NCBI GenBank assembly: GCA_019114445.1
Contig: DXFL01000006.1
Location: 124,001-188,000, forward strand
Origin: Candidatus Barnesiella excrementigallinarum
Lineage (GTDB): Bacteria; Bacteroidota; Bacteroidia; Bacteroidales; Barnesiellaceae
Direction of reading: 5' to 3'
DNA length: 64,000 bases
The number at the start of each line of letters is the position of its first letter. Position 1 is the first letter of the stretch. Under the pieces are notes generated by a model. It saw nothing but the letters and a program-made list of their open reading frames with translations, did no database searches and was not told the origin of the DNA. Both the position numbers and the translations under genes were made by a program. Positions 15,806-24,146 of this stretch are shown here, piece after piece.

Positions 15806-17602
15806 TTACCGATTAGCCCGCTTACGTTCAATCTCGTCCAAGATAATTTTACGCAAACGCAAGTGGTGAGGGGTTACCTCTACATACTCATCTTCCTTAA
15901 TATATTCAAGAGCCTCTTCCAAACTGAATATTACCGGCGGAACGATACGAGCCTTATCGTCGGCACCCGATGCCCGCATATTGGTCAACTTCTTCGACTT
16001 GGTCACATTCACCACAATATCGTTGTCTTTGGCATTCTCGCCCACCACTTGTCCGGCATAGACCTCCTCTTGCGGGAAGATGAAGAAACGGCCGCGATCC
16101 TGCAACTTGTCAATCGCATACGCATAAGCCGTACCCGATTCCATAGCAATGAGCGAGCCGTTGGTACGGCGGTCTATATCGCCCTTCCACGGCTGGTATT
16201 CGAGAAAACGGTGAGCCATAATAGCCTCGCCGGCCGAAGCCGTCAACACATTGGTACGCAACCCGATGATACCGCGCGAGGGAATATGGAACTCGATGTG
16301 TATGCGGTCGTTTTGTGTCGTCATCGACACCATCTCGCCTTTACGGCGGGTAACCATATCGATAATCTTGCTGGAATATTCTTCGGGCAAATTGATGGTA
16401 AGCAACTCTATGGGCTCACATTTTTGCCCGTCGATTTCCTTGATAATTACTTGCGGCTGTCCCACCTGCAACTCATAGCCCTCGCGGCGCATGGTCTCTA
16501 TCAAAACCGACAAGTGCAAAACACCCCGGCCAAAGACCGTCCAAGCATCGTCGCTGTCGCCACGCTCCACACGCAAGGCCAAATTCTTGTCGAGCTCGCG
16601 TTTCAAGCGGTCGGCAATGTGCCGCGACGTTACATATTTACCGTCCTTCCCGAAGAAAGGCGAATCGTTTATCGTAAACAACATCGACATGGTAGGTTCG
16701 TCGATGGCAATTCTCGGCAAGGCCTCAGGTTCATTCGCATCGGCAATGGTATCGCCAATCTCGAAATTATCGATACCGACGAGCGCACAAATATCGCCCG
16801 ATCCTACCGACTGTACTTTTGTACGTCCCATTCCCTCGAACACGTCGAGCTCCTTGATACGTTGCTTCACTACCGAGCCATCTTTCTTGCACAGAGCCAC
16901 TTCCATGCCTTCTTTCAACTCGCCACGGTGTACACGACCCACGGCGATACGTCCCACATACGACGAATAATCGAGCGAGGTAATAAGCATTTGAGGCGTA
17001 CCTTCGAGATACTGAGGTTCTGGAATATACTCGATAATGGCATCGAGCAGCGGTGTAATATTATCGGTGGGTTTACGCCAGTCGGTCGAGAACCAACCTT
17101 GCTTGGCCGAACCGTATATCGTGGGGAAATCGAGCTGCTCTTCCGTAGCATCGAGGCTGAACATGAGATCGAGCACCATCTCCTGCACCTCGTCGGGACG
17201 GCAATTGGGCTTATCGACCTTGTTGATAACCACCACCGGTTTCAATCCTATCTCGATAGCCTTTTGCAATACAAACCGGGTTTGGGGCATAGGCCCTTCA
17301 AAAGCGTCGACCAACAACAAACAGCCATCGGCCATATTGAGCACACGCTCCACCTCGCCGCCAAAATCGGCGTGCCCCGGAGTATCTATGATATTTATCT
17401 TGTAATCCTTGTAACGAATAGAAACATTCTTGGAGAGAATCGTGATACCTCGCTCTCGTTCCAAATCATTGTTATCCAATATCAACTCCCCGGAATTCTG
17501 GTTCTCGCGAAAAAGATTCCCGGCCAACAGCATTTTGTCGACCAAAGTTGTTTTACCGTGGTCGACGTGAGCGATAATCGCAATGTTTCTGATTTTCTGC
17601 AT
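15806..17602 (-). CDS. typA: translational GTPase TypA/BipA
   Basis: A ribosome-associated GTPase involved in ribosome assembly and stress adaptation. The G domain shows AHVDHGKTTLVDKML (G1), DTPGHADFGGEVER (G3) and NKVDKP (G4). EF-G-like domains and the BipA C-terminal domain follow. I chose the ATG at 17602 (MQKIRNIAII), giving 598 residues, the usual family length. A longer frame can be read from a TTG at 17683, but that TTG overlaps a -7 box (TAACTTTG on the minus strand, 17681-17688), so it would lie outside the transcript. Confidence 0.96.
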   Translation of the reverse strand: MQKIRNIAIIAHVDHGKTTLVDKMLLAGNLFRENQNSGELILDNNDLERERGITILSKNVSIRYKDYKINIIDTPGHADFGGEVERVLNMADGCLLLVDAFEGPMPQTRFVLQKAIEIGLKPVVVINKVDKPNCRPDEVQEMVLDLMFSLDATEEQLDFPTIYGSAKQGWFSTDWRKPTDNITPLLDAIIEYIPEPQYLEGTPQMLITSLDYSSYVGRIAVGRVHRGELKEGMEVALCKKDGSVVKQRIKELDVFEGMGRTKVQSVGSGDICALVGIDNFEIGDTIADANEPEALPRIAIDEPTMSMLFTINDSPFFGKDGKYVTSRHIADRLKRELDKNLALRVERGDSDDAWTVFGRGVLHLSVLIETMRREGYELQVGQPQVIIKEIDGQKCEPIELLTINLPEEYSSKIIDMVTRRKGEMVSMTTQNDRIHIEFHIPSRGIIGLRTNVLTASAGEAIMAHRFLEYQPWKGDIDRRTNGSLIAMESGTAYAYAIDKLQDRGRFFIFPQEEVYAGQVVGENAKDNDIVVNVTKSKKLTNMRASGADDKARIVPPVIFSLEEALEYIKEDEYVEVTPHHLRLRKIILDEIERKRANR

Positions 17603-17680
17603 ATAACCTATTTTTGCCATGCAAAGGGAACCCATCGGGACTTCTACCCGCATATTGTCCGCCTTTACATTTTCAGAGCG

Positions 17681-17688
17681 CAAAGTTA
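17681..17688 (-). promoter_or_regulatory. -7 box of typA
   Basis: TAACTTTG on the minus strand, matching TAnnTTTG. It places the transcript start near 17674 and so supports the ATG at 17602. Confidence 0.5.
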
Positions 17689-17835
17689 CTATATTTTTTT
17701 AAATGATATATCACTCGTTCGCCGTTTTAGCAACCCACAGATATTACGCAACGGCTCGATACCCGACACCCACGCCGCTGGTAAAAATAATATTTTCTTT
17801 GTGTATCTTCAAATTAAAAAAAGTGATACTATTTA

Positions 17836-17867
17836 TTTGTAAACTCAAAAACAAATGTTTACCTTTG
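17836..17867 (+). promoter_or_regulatory. promoter of rpsO
   Basis: TTTG (17836-17839), 20 bp, TACCTTTG (17860-17867): a full Bacteroidota consensus promoter 37 bp upstream of rpsO. Confidence 0.8.
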
Positions 17868-17904
17868 TGCGCTCAATAATTTATTAACAACAAAACTCAA
17901 AGAA

Positions 17905-18180
17905 ATGTACTTAGATTCTGAGAAAAAGAAAGAGATCTTTGGGAAATACGGAAAGTCCAATACTGATACTGGCTCACCCGAAGCGCAGATTGCATTATTT
18001 TCCTACCGTATAGCCCATTTGACTGAACACTTGAAGTCAAATCACAAAGATCATAGCACTGAACGAGCTCTTAAAATGTTGGTAGGTAAACGTCGTCGTT
18101 TGCTCGACTACCTCATCAAGGTAGACATCAACCGTTACCGTGCCATCATTGCTCAAAAAGAGTTAGGTATCAGAAAGTAA
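17905..18180 (+). CDS. rpsO: 30S ribosomal protein S15
   Basis: A 91-residue primary binder of 16S rRNA in the central domain of the small subunit. It has the family pattern DTGSPEAQIALFSYRIAHLTEHL near residues 23-45 and MLVGKRRRLLDYL near 58. It has its own strong promoter and terminator, so it is transcribed alone. No pnp gene follows, unlike the arrangement in Escherichia coli. Confidence 0.98.
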   Translation: MYLDSEKKKEIFGKYGKSNTDTGSPEAQIALFSYRIAHLTEHLKSNHKDHSTERALKMLVGKRRRLLDYLIKVDINRYRAIIAQKELGIRK

Positions 18181-18202
18181 TTCTTTACGCTACACAGCTA
18201 CA

Positions 18203-18236
18203 AAAAAAGCGATTCGAAATTCGAATCGCTTTTTTC
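18203..18236. terminator. bidirectional terminator after rpsO
   Basis: AGCGATTCGAA (18208-18218) and TTCGAATCGCT (18220-18230) form a near-perfect palindrome flanked by seven A and six T. It can serve rpsO and the convergent lipoprotein array. Confidence 0.88.
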
Positions 18237-18319
18237 ATATCCTTACCAGTAGAAAGTATCGGCAAAGGGTGTATGGAGGCAGCTCACCTATCCCTACAAA
18301 CACGCTCGCAACGACCCGC

Positions 18320-18916
18320 TCAATCGTCATAGCGTTTCATCACATACCCATAAGCCGAATCCTCGAAATAATAACTGCTATAAAGTATCAACGTCGTGGC
18401 ATAGTCTTCGTCCCGACCGTATGCCGACAAGCCGAGGTATACGTAACAGTGCTCGTCCAACAGTTCATACACGGTACAGCCCTCGACATAATCATTCAAT
18501 ACCTCGGAATATTTGTACCCAAATCCGAAATCGCACAGTCCCCGGCCATCGAGTTCACAATCGCAGGTATAGTCGGTAATTTGAATCGAAGGGCGCTCCG
18601 AGCCACCCATAATCTCGTAGTCGAGGGTTACCGGCTGTGAAAAATGAAAATGAGCCTTGCCGTCGGCAAACTCGACCCATTCGAGTGAGGTAGGACATTC
18701 CTTGCCATCGGCAACCCGCTCCACATCATTTGGTTGCCACTCCAAGTAGCCAGCCTCCACGACCTTCCATTTCCCGGCGAGAGCCACACTATAATTGCTT
18801 TGAATAGGTTCATTATCACCCCCAAAGAGTTCGTCCTTCAATTTATCGCACGAGGTAAAAGAGAGTGGAACCCAAACCATCAACAACAACCCCAAGAAGT
18901 TTCTTCTCATTTTCAT
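18320..18916 (-). CDS. tandem paralogous lipoprotein, copy 3
   Basis: A 198-residue lipoprotein with signal peptide and lipobox LSFTSC. I chose the ATG at 18916 (MKMRRNFLGLL) because it aligns with copy 2 and gives the same length; the frame continues upstream to 18946. Shared blocks are DELFGGDNEPIQSNYSVALA, GKWKVVEAG, PTSLEWVEFADGKAHFHFS, ITDYTCDCELDG and YGRDEDYATTLILY. The GKW near the start of the mature domain recalls lipocalin-like beta-barrels, but this is only a hint. It is the most diverged copy, last in the transcript. Function is unknown. Confidence 0.85.
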   Translation of the reverse strand: MKMRRNFLGLLLMVWVPLSFTSCDKLKDELFGGDNEPIQSNYSVALAGKWKVVEAGYLEWQPNDVERVADGKECPTSLEWVEFADGKAHFHFSQPVTLDYEIMGGSERPSIQITDYTCDCELDGRGLCDFGFGYKYSEVLNDYVEGCTVYELLDEHCYVYLGLSAYGRDEDYATTLILYSSYYFEDSAYGYVMKRYDD

Positions 18917-18966
18917 ATTTCTCATCATTTCTACACCACAACCCATATTCGAACTTATCTTATCGA

Positions 18967-19563
18967 TTACTCGTACCGTTCCAGTTCATAGCCATAACTA
19001 CTTGAACTATAACTATCGCTACAAAGTATCAATGTAGTAGCATAGTCCTCATCCTTGCCATAAGCCCATAGATTGGCTTGATAGCGGAACATCTCGCCAT
19101 TGCCGCCCACATCGACCCACTCTTTATAAAATTCTTGATAGGCTCCGCCATCTTCCGACTCAAAGCCGAACTCAAACCCAACAAACCCGCTGCCATCGAG
19201 GTCGCACGGACAGGTATAATCGGTAATTTTCTCCGAGGGCAAAGAGGCTCCATTCAAACTTTGGCGATTCAGGACCACCTCGTTTGAAAAATGGAAATGA
19301 GCCTGTCCATTGGAAAACTCTATCCATTCGAGCGATACCGGTATCTCTTCTCCCTCGACAACACACGCCATCTCGTATGGTGGTTTTTCGACGTAACCAG
19401 CCTTTACCACTCGCCATTTACCGGCAAGAGCCACACTGAAATTAGTCTGAATAGGTTCGTCATCGCCTCCGAAAAGGTCGTCCATCAACTCGCCACACGA
19501 TGTAAAAGAGACTAATGCCAAAGCCACCAACAACAGTCCCAAAAAGTTTTTCTTTGTCTTCAT
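18967..19563 (-). CDS. tandem paralogous lipoprotein, copy 2
   Basis: A 198-residue lipoprotein (lipobox VSFTSC, then an acidic linker with DDLFGGDDEPIQ). It shares with its neighbours ALAGKWRVVKAG, VSLEWIEFSNGQAHFHFS, ITDYTCPCDLDGSGF, WAYGKDEDYATTLIL and a YGYELERYE tail. The paired cysteines in TCPC are conserved in all three copies. It starts 58 bp after copy 1 and ends 50 bp before copy 3, so the three are probably one transcript. I do not recognise the family. Confidence 0.87.
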   Translation of the reverse strand: MKTKKNFLGLLLVALALVSFTSCGELMDDLFGGDDEPIQTNFSVALAGKWRVVKAGYVEKPPYEMACVVEGEEIPVSLEWIEFSNGQAHFHFSNEVVLNRQSLNGASLPSEKITDYTCPCDLDGSGFVGFEFGFESEDGGAYQEFYKEWVDVGGNGEMFRYQANLWAYGKDEDYATTLILCSDSYSSSSYGYELERYE

Positions 19564-19621
19564 AACCTTTTTATCATTCTTTATTTCAACACCATAAGCA
19601 ATATAAATTCATTGGCTCCGA

Positions 19622-20221
19622 CTACTCATACCGTTTCATCTCATAGCCAAAATCGACGCACTCGGCATTGGTACCGTAGAGCACAAGCGTGGTGGCATAG
19701 TCCTCGTCCTTGCCATAGGCCCACTGACGTACCGACGAATAGAACATCTCACCGGTATCGCCCATATCATACTCGGTATAAGTCTCTACATAGCAGTCTT
19801 GATCGCTGTCGTATCTGAACCCAAAGACAAAATTATAAAAGCCACTCCCGTCGAGTTCGCACGTACAGGTATAATCGGTTATGGTCGTCGAGGGTTTCTC
19901 ACTTCCACCAAAGACGAAGTAATTGAGGGTTACCGGCTGCGAAAAATGAAAATGAGCCTGTCCATTGGAAAATTCAATCCATTCGAGCGAACAAGGCACC
20001 TCTCCCCCTTCTCTCACATGGGCCATTTTTTCCGGGACATTCTCAATATCTCCGGCACTCACCACACGCCACTTACCGGCAAGAGCGGTTGAAAAGTTAT
20101 ACTGAATGGGTTCGTCCTCTCCATCACCGAAAAGGTCGTCTATCAACCCACTACACGACGACAAAGGGAGCAGTATCCCAATGCATAACAACACCTTCCA
20201 AAAGTTCTTTAATACTGTCAT
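19622..20221 (-). CDS. tandem paralogous lipoprotein, copy 1
   Basis: A 199-residue lipoprotein with lipobox LPLSSC and first in the array. It contains DDLFGDGEDEPIQYNFSTAL, AGKWRVVSAG, CSLEWIEFSNGQAHFHFS, ITDYTCTCELDGSGF, WAYGKDEDYATTLVLY and a YEMKRYE tail. A -7 box (TACCTTTG on the minus strand) lies at 20293-20300, about 72 bp upstream. The central QAHFHFS block is the best conserved part and might form a strand pair or ligand site. Function is unknown. Confidence 0.87.
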   Translation of the reverse strand: MTVLKNFWKVLLCIGILLPLSSCSGLIDDLFGDGEDEPIQYNFSTALAGKWRVVSAGDIENVPEKMAHVREGGEVPCSLEWIEFSNGQAHFHFSQPVTLNYFVFGGSEKPSTTITDYTCTCELDGSGFYNFVFGFRYDSDQDCYVETYTEYDMGDTGEMFYSSVRQWAYGKDEDYATTLVLYGTNAECVDFGYEMKRYE

Positions 20222-20292
20222 TTTTATTTATTATAAAAGGTTAGTCTATCAGCACGATAATTCCATTATATAGAACCGGAAATTTTACACTT

Positions 20293-20300
20293 CAAAGGTA
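20293..20300 (-). promoter_or_regulatory. -7 box of the lipoprotein array
   Basis: CAAAGGTA reads TACCTTTG on the minus strand. No clear -33 TTTG. Confidence 0.5.
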
Positions 20301-20367
20301 ACATTTTTTCACAAGAGCTGTTCCCCTAAGCTCTTTTTTATTATATTATCTCTGCCCCAACTTATCA

Positions 20368-20405
20368 TAAAACAAAGCCGAGGTATATTACGATAGCCCC
20401 GGCTT
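20368..20405 (-). terminator. terminator of the nucleoside phosphorylase gene
   Basis: On the minus strand AAGCCGGGG (20397-20405) pairs with CCTCGGCTT (20375-20383) with one mismatch, followed by TGTTTTAT. Confidence 0.55.
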
Positions 20406-20422
20406 CAAATCCCCTCTGCCCC

Positions 20423-21292
20423 TTATATCCTTTCCAATACTGTTTGTATGAGATCCGATACAGCAGTCTTGTAATTGGGATTGGCATGGTGAGCCACTCG
20501 ATTAGCAATAATGCTACACACTGTCATGGCCTTATGACCCATTAGCTTGGACAATCCAGCCAATGCCGAGCTCTCCATCTCGTAGTTGGTTACCACATGA
20601 GAGCCATATTTAAAGGCTTCGATTTTCTTATTCAATTCGGGATCGGCCAAAGGCAAACGCAACTCCCTACCTTGCGGGCCATAAAATCCATTAGCCGATA
20701 TAGTAACTCCCCGCACCATATCGTCGCCGCCGATGCGGGCTACCAGTTCGGGATCGGCATCGACCACATAGGGCGAAGCCCATAGTGGATTCCATTTTAC
20801 GGCCTCACAAAAAGCTTTTTCAAAATCGAGGTCACAAACCTCGTTGCGCCCGGCATAAAAATTCAATACGCCGTCGAATCCAATGGATTTTTCGGAGATA
20901 ACGGGTGTTCCAATAGGTACATGAGGTTGCAAACCTCCCGATGTCCCAACCCGAACGAGTGTCAACTGACGGAATTGGGGTTTCTCATACCGGGTGGAGA
21001 AATCGATATTGGCCAATGCATCGAGTTCGTTGACCACAATGTCGATGTTGTCGGTACCAATTCCATGCGACAGGCACATCACCGGTTTTCCTTTATAGGT
21101 TCCTCCTATGGTATGGAACTCTCGGCTCGAAACTTCGAAATCGCGAGTATCGAAAAACGAGGCTACCAAATCGACCCGGCCCGGATCTCCCACCAAAATG
21201 ACTTTATCTCTTAACTGCTCGGGGAGCAAATGCAAATGGAACACACTACCATCGGCATTTATAATAAATTCTGACTCTGGAAAATGTTTCAT
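20423..21292 (-). CDS. nucleoside phosphorylase (uridine phosphorylase-like)
   Basis: A 289-residue cytoplasmic enzyme of the PNP/UDP family, which splits nucleosides with phosphate. Features: VILVGDPGRVDL (phosphate-binding GDPGR) near residue 33, CLSHGIGTDNIDIVVNEL, VRVGTSGGLQP and the nucleoside-binding NYEMESSALAGLS near 240. The ATG at 21292 is used; the upstream in-frame TTG at 21298 is less likely. Pyrimidine versus purine specificity cannot be settled by eye. It lies downstream of the glycogen cluster but is separated from it by a terminator. Confidence 0.9.
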   Translation of the reverse strand: MKHFPESEFIINADGSVFHLHLLPEQLRDKVILVGDPGRVDLVASFFDTRDFEVSSREFHTIGGTYKGKPVMCLSHGIGTDNIDIVVNELDALANIDFSTRYEKPQFRQLTLVRVGTSGGLQPHVPIGTPVISEKSIGFDGVLNFYAGRNEVCDLDFEKAFCEAVKWNPLWASPYVVDADPELVARIGGDDMVRGVTISANGFYGPQGRELRLPLADPELNKKIEAFKYGSHVVTNYEMESSALAGLSKLMGHKAMTVCSIIANRVAHHANPNYKTAVSDLIQTVLERI

Positions 21293-21403
21293 ATACAATA
21301 TCTTTTTTTATACCATCGAGATTAGATAAAGTTCGAATATACAGATTGTATCTCTACTCCCGAAATTGTTTATTTTAATTTTTTATAAAAAAAGATTTTC
21401 TAA

Positions 21404-21442
21404 AAAAATATTGATATTCGCCTTGAACAAAGCGAATATCAA
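21404..21442 (-). terminator. terminator of the glycogen cluster
   Basis: TTGATATTCGC (21411-21421) pairs perfectly with GCGAATATCAA (21432-21442) and is followed on the minus strand by TATTTTTTTAG. Confidence 0.88.
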
Positions 21443-21462
21443 TACTTACCACATGGGATATT

Positions 21463-22839
21463 TCAATTCTTTTTTGCAGTTGTTTTTTTAGCCGATTCGG
21501 CAGCTTTTGTCTCTTTTTCTTTTTTAGACTCTGCACGTTTCGACTGGCGCTCTATTCGAGCCGATTTCAACTCTTTCTGCAACATCTCTATCTCGGAAGC
21601 CTGATTACGAATCGTTGTCAACAACGCATTCAACTCTTCATTTTCAATCGATTCGGGATACTGGGCCTCCACTCGTACGATAAAATCGCTAAGGACATTC
21701 ATATAATTGATAAACGCCTCGTAGGGACTATCGTAGGGGCTGTAATGGCTATGCACAGCGCCATCGGACAGATATTTGGTGCACATATAGTAGAAGTGGT
21801 CGCTGGCCTGCAAGTAATACCAATCTTGTTTCAACCGGCGGTCATCGCACAAGCGCACACGCTCGGCTACCGAATAGAGTTTATGGAAAGCCTCGTTTTG
21901 CAATGTATTACCCAGCCAAGCGCTCGTATCGCGAGCCTCATCGGCCCATGACATGGGATAGGGTACCGACAGGGCATCGACCGGTTTCAATTTGCTGATA
22001 GCCTCGGTAGGGGTGCAGAACCCAACGCCTTCTTGCTCGGCGAAACGCGGGAGTGCTTTCATAAACTCGAATATGCCCGACTCGCGCGGTTGCAATTCGC
22101 CCAACGTCTCGTAATTCATGAAGAGGTTGATGATAGGCTCTTCTTCGGGATAATTCTTCACCCACGAGATAAACTTGTCGGCCGTCAAAGGATAATCGCT
22201 CCACTCGTAGTTCGAGAAACGGAACGAGATATCGTCGCTCATCTTGTAGTTTTTCAACAGCATTTTCAGTTTAGGAGCGGCAGCCGAACAGTATAGGTAA
22301 TTAGGGCTCTTCCAACCCAAAATGTGTTTAGCACCCTCGGTAATCACGCCTTTGAATCCCATCGAGGCAATCATCGACGCAATGTCGTCCGAGAAGATCA
22401 ACTCGGTATTGCGGAACACTTTGGGCTTCACGCCAAAGAGTTGCTCGATCTTCTCGTCGTGATGTTTTACCTGCAAGCGGAATTCCTCGGGATCGCAAAG
22501 CGAAGCCAACGAGTGGGCGTAAGTCTCGGACAGGAACTCTACACAATCGGTCTTTACCAACTCTTTCATGCTGTCGATAAACTCGGGTACATAAAGTTCG
22601 AGTTGTTCCAACGCTACTCCCGATATGGAGAATGCCACCTTAAACTTGCCATTGGCATTCTTGATCATTTCGAGCAATGTCGCATTAGCAGGTAGATAAG
22701 AACGCTGGGCAATACGGGTAATAATATCGTCGTTGGCGAAATCGTCGTAATAATAATGGTCGTTTCCTATATCGAAGAAACGGTACCGTTTCAAGCGGAA
22801 CGGTTGATGGATTTGGAAATAGAAACAAATTGTTTTCAT
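21463..22839 (-). CDS. glycoside hydrolase family 57 (alpha-amylase/glucanotransferase type)
   Basis: A 458-residue GH57 enzyme. N-terminal signature CFYFQIHQPFRLKRY; a conserved glutamate region in FRNTELIFSDD near residue 145; NLFMNYETLGE near 240. GH57 members act on alpha-glucans. The last 60 or so residues are a coiled coil ending in a lysine- and alanine-rich tail (ESAKKTTAKKN), beyond the catalytic domain. No signal peptide is present, so it acts on cytoplasmic glycogen. It is the third gene of the debranching enzyme-GT4-GH57 cluster, 19 bp after the GT4 gene. Confidence 0.92.
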   Translation of the reverse strand: MKTICFYFQIHQPFRLKRYRFFDIGNDHYYYDDFANDDIITRIAQRSYLPANATLLEMIKNANGKFKVAFSISGVALEQLELYVPEFIDSMKELVKTDCVEFLSETYAHSLASLCDPEEFRLQVKHHDEKIEQLFGVKPKVFRNTELIFSDDIASMIASMGFKGVITEGAKHILGWKSPNYLYCSAAAPKLKMLLKNYKMSDDISFRFSNYEWSDYPLTADKFISWVKNYPEEEPIINLFMNYETLGELQPRESGIFEFMKALPRFAEQEGVGFCTPTEAISKLKPVDALSVPYPMSWADEARDTSAWLGNTLQNEAFHKLYSVAERVRLCDDRRLKQDWYYLQASDHFYYMCTKYLSDGAVHSHYSPYDSPYEAFINYMNVLSDFIVRVEAQYPESIENEELNALLTTIRNQASEIEMLQKELKSARIERQSKRAESKKEKETKAAESAKKTTAKKN

Positions 22840-22858
22840 ATGTGGTTGTGTTTTTTCA

Positions 22859-24127
22859 TTAACTATTGTTGCGAATCACATTGTGGTAAATGTCGATTAC
22901 CTTTTGTCCGGCATATTTCCACTTGATTTCGTTCACCTCCCGTTCACCTTCTTCACGCAACTGGTTGTATATGGCAGGGTTGGTTATAATGGAATAGATA
23001 GCATCGGCCATGGCGTCGATGTCCCAATAGTCGGTTTTGATGACATTGGTCAAAATCTCGGCACACCCCGACTGTTTCGAAATAATCGAGGGTACTCCCA
23101 CCTGCATGGCTTCGAGGGGCGAAATACCAAACGGTTCGGAAACCGAAGGCATTACATACACGTCGCTGGCCTTTAACATTTCATAAACTTGACGGCCTCT
23201 CAAAAATCCGGTAAAGTGGAAACGGTCCGATATATTCCGTTGTGCCGACAGTTGAATCATCTTGTTCATCATATCGCCGCTACCGGCCATCACAAAGCGC
23301 ACCCGATTGGTCTTACGCAACACACGGGCGGCCGCTTCGACGAAATATTCCGGCCCCTTCTGCATGGTGATACGCCCCAAGAACGTAACCACCTTTTCCT
23401 TCGGATTGTGGGGCATCTCTATCGATTTAATCTCCTCGCTCAACGGCTCAACGGCATTATGCACCGTGGTCACTTTGGCCGGGTCGATATGATATTTTTC
23501 GATCACCGTCTGGCGTGTCAAGTTGCTCACCGTAATAATATGGTCGGCGTGCAACATACCGTCGCGTTCGATATTGTAAACGGTGGGATTCACATTCCCG
23601 CGGCTTCGGTCGAAATCGGTTGCATGAACATGGATAACCAACGGCTTCCCGCTCACCTGCTTGGCATGAATACCGGCCGGATAGGTGAGCCAATCGTGGG
23701 AGTGTATCACGTCGAACTGCTCGGTACGCGCAATCACACCGGCCACAATCGAATAGTTGTTTATCTCTTCCATCAAGTTATCGGGATAGCGCCCCGAAAA
23801 CTCGATACAACCCAAATCGTTTGTATTCAGATAATTAAAATCGGCATAAATATGGCTGCGAAGGTCGAAATATTCTTGGGGGTCCATACAGTAGCCATAA
23901 CGTTGCTGTACATAATCCCAACTTACATCTCGCCAAGCAACAGGGGTATTGGTAGCCCCGATTATATGAGCAAAAGTTTTATCCTCGTCTCCATATGGTT
24001 TAGGTATGACAAAAGTGATATCTATATCGCCACACTCTGCCATGCCTTTGGTCAATCCATAACTGGCCGTACCCAAACCTCCCAAGATATGAGGGGGAAA
24101 TTCCCAACCAAACATAAGCGCTTTCAT
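22859..24127 (-). CDS. GT4 glycosyltransferase, glycogen synthase-like
   Basis: A 422-residue GT-B enzyme. The N-terminal glycine loop is visible in FGWEFPPHILGGLGTASYG. The middle holds VIHSHDWLTYPAGI. The C-terminal nucleotide-sugar domain has VTFLGRITMQKGPEYFVEA and the EX7E motif in SEPFGISPLEAMQ. Its position between a debranching enzyme and a GH57 protein argues that it elongates glycogen; this cluster is common in Bacteroidota. It lies 19 bp from each neighbour. The donor (UDP- or ADP-glucose) is unknown. Confidence 0.92.
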   Translation of the reverse strand: MKALMFGWEFPPHILGGLGTASYGLTKGMAECGDIDITFVIPKPYGDEDKTFAHIIGATNTPVAWRDVSWDYVQQRYGYCMDPQEYFDLRSHIYADFNYLNTNDLGCIEFSGRYPDNLMEEINNYSIVAGVIARTEQFDVIHSHDWLTYPAGIHAKQVSGKPLVIHVHATDFDRSRGNVNPTVYNIERDGMLHADHIITVSNLTRQTVIEKYHIDPAKVTTVHNAVEPLSEEIKSIEMPHNPKEKVVTFLGRITMQKGPEYFVEAAARVLRKTNRVRFVMAGSGDMMNKMIQLSAQRNISDRFHFTGFLRGRQVYEMLKASDVYVMPSVSEPFGISPLEAMQVGVPSIISKQSGCAEILTNVIKTDYWDIDAMADAIYSIITNPAIYNQLREEGEREVNEIKWKYAGQKVIDIYHNVIRNNS

Positions 24128-24146
24128 AGGTATAGGATATTAGGCT

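Noticed and set aside
17603..17683. N-terminal extension of TypA from a TTG
   Set aside because: The start lies within a -7 promoter box, and homology begins at MQKIRN.
15770..17842. 690-codon open frame antisense to typA
   Set aside because: It overlaps the whole typA gene and includes the terminator; no domain is visible.
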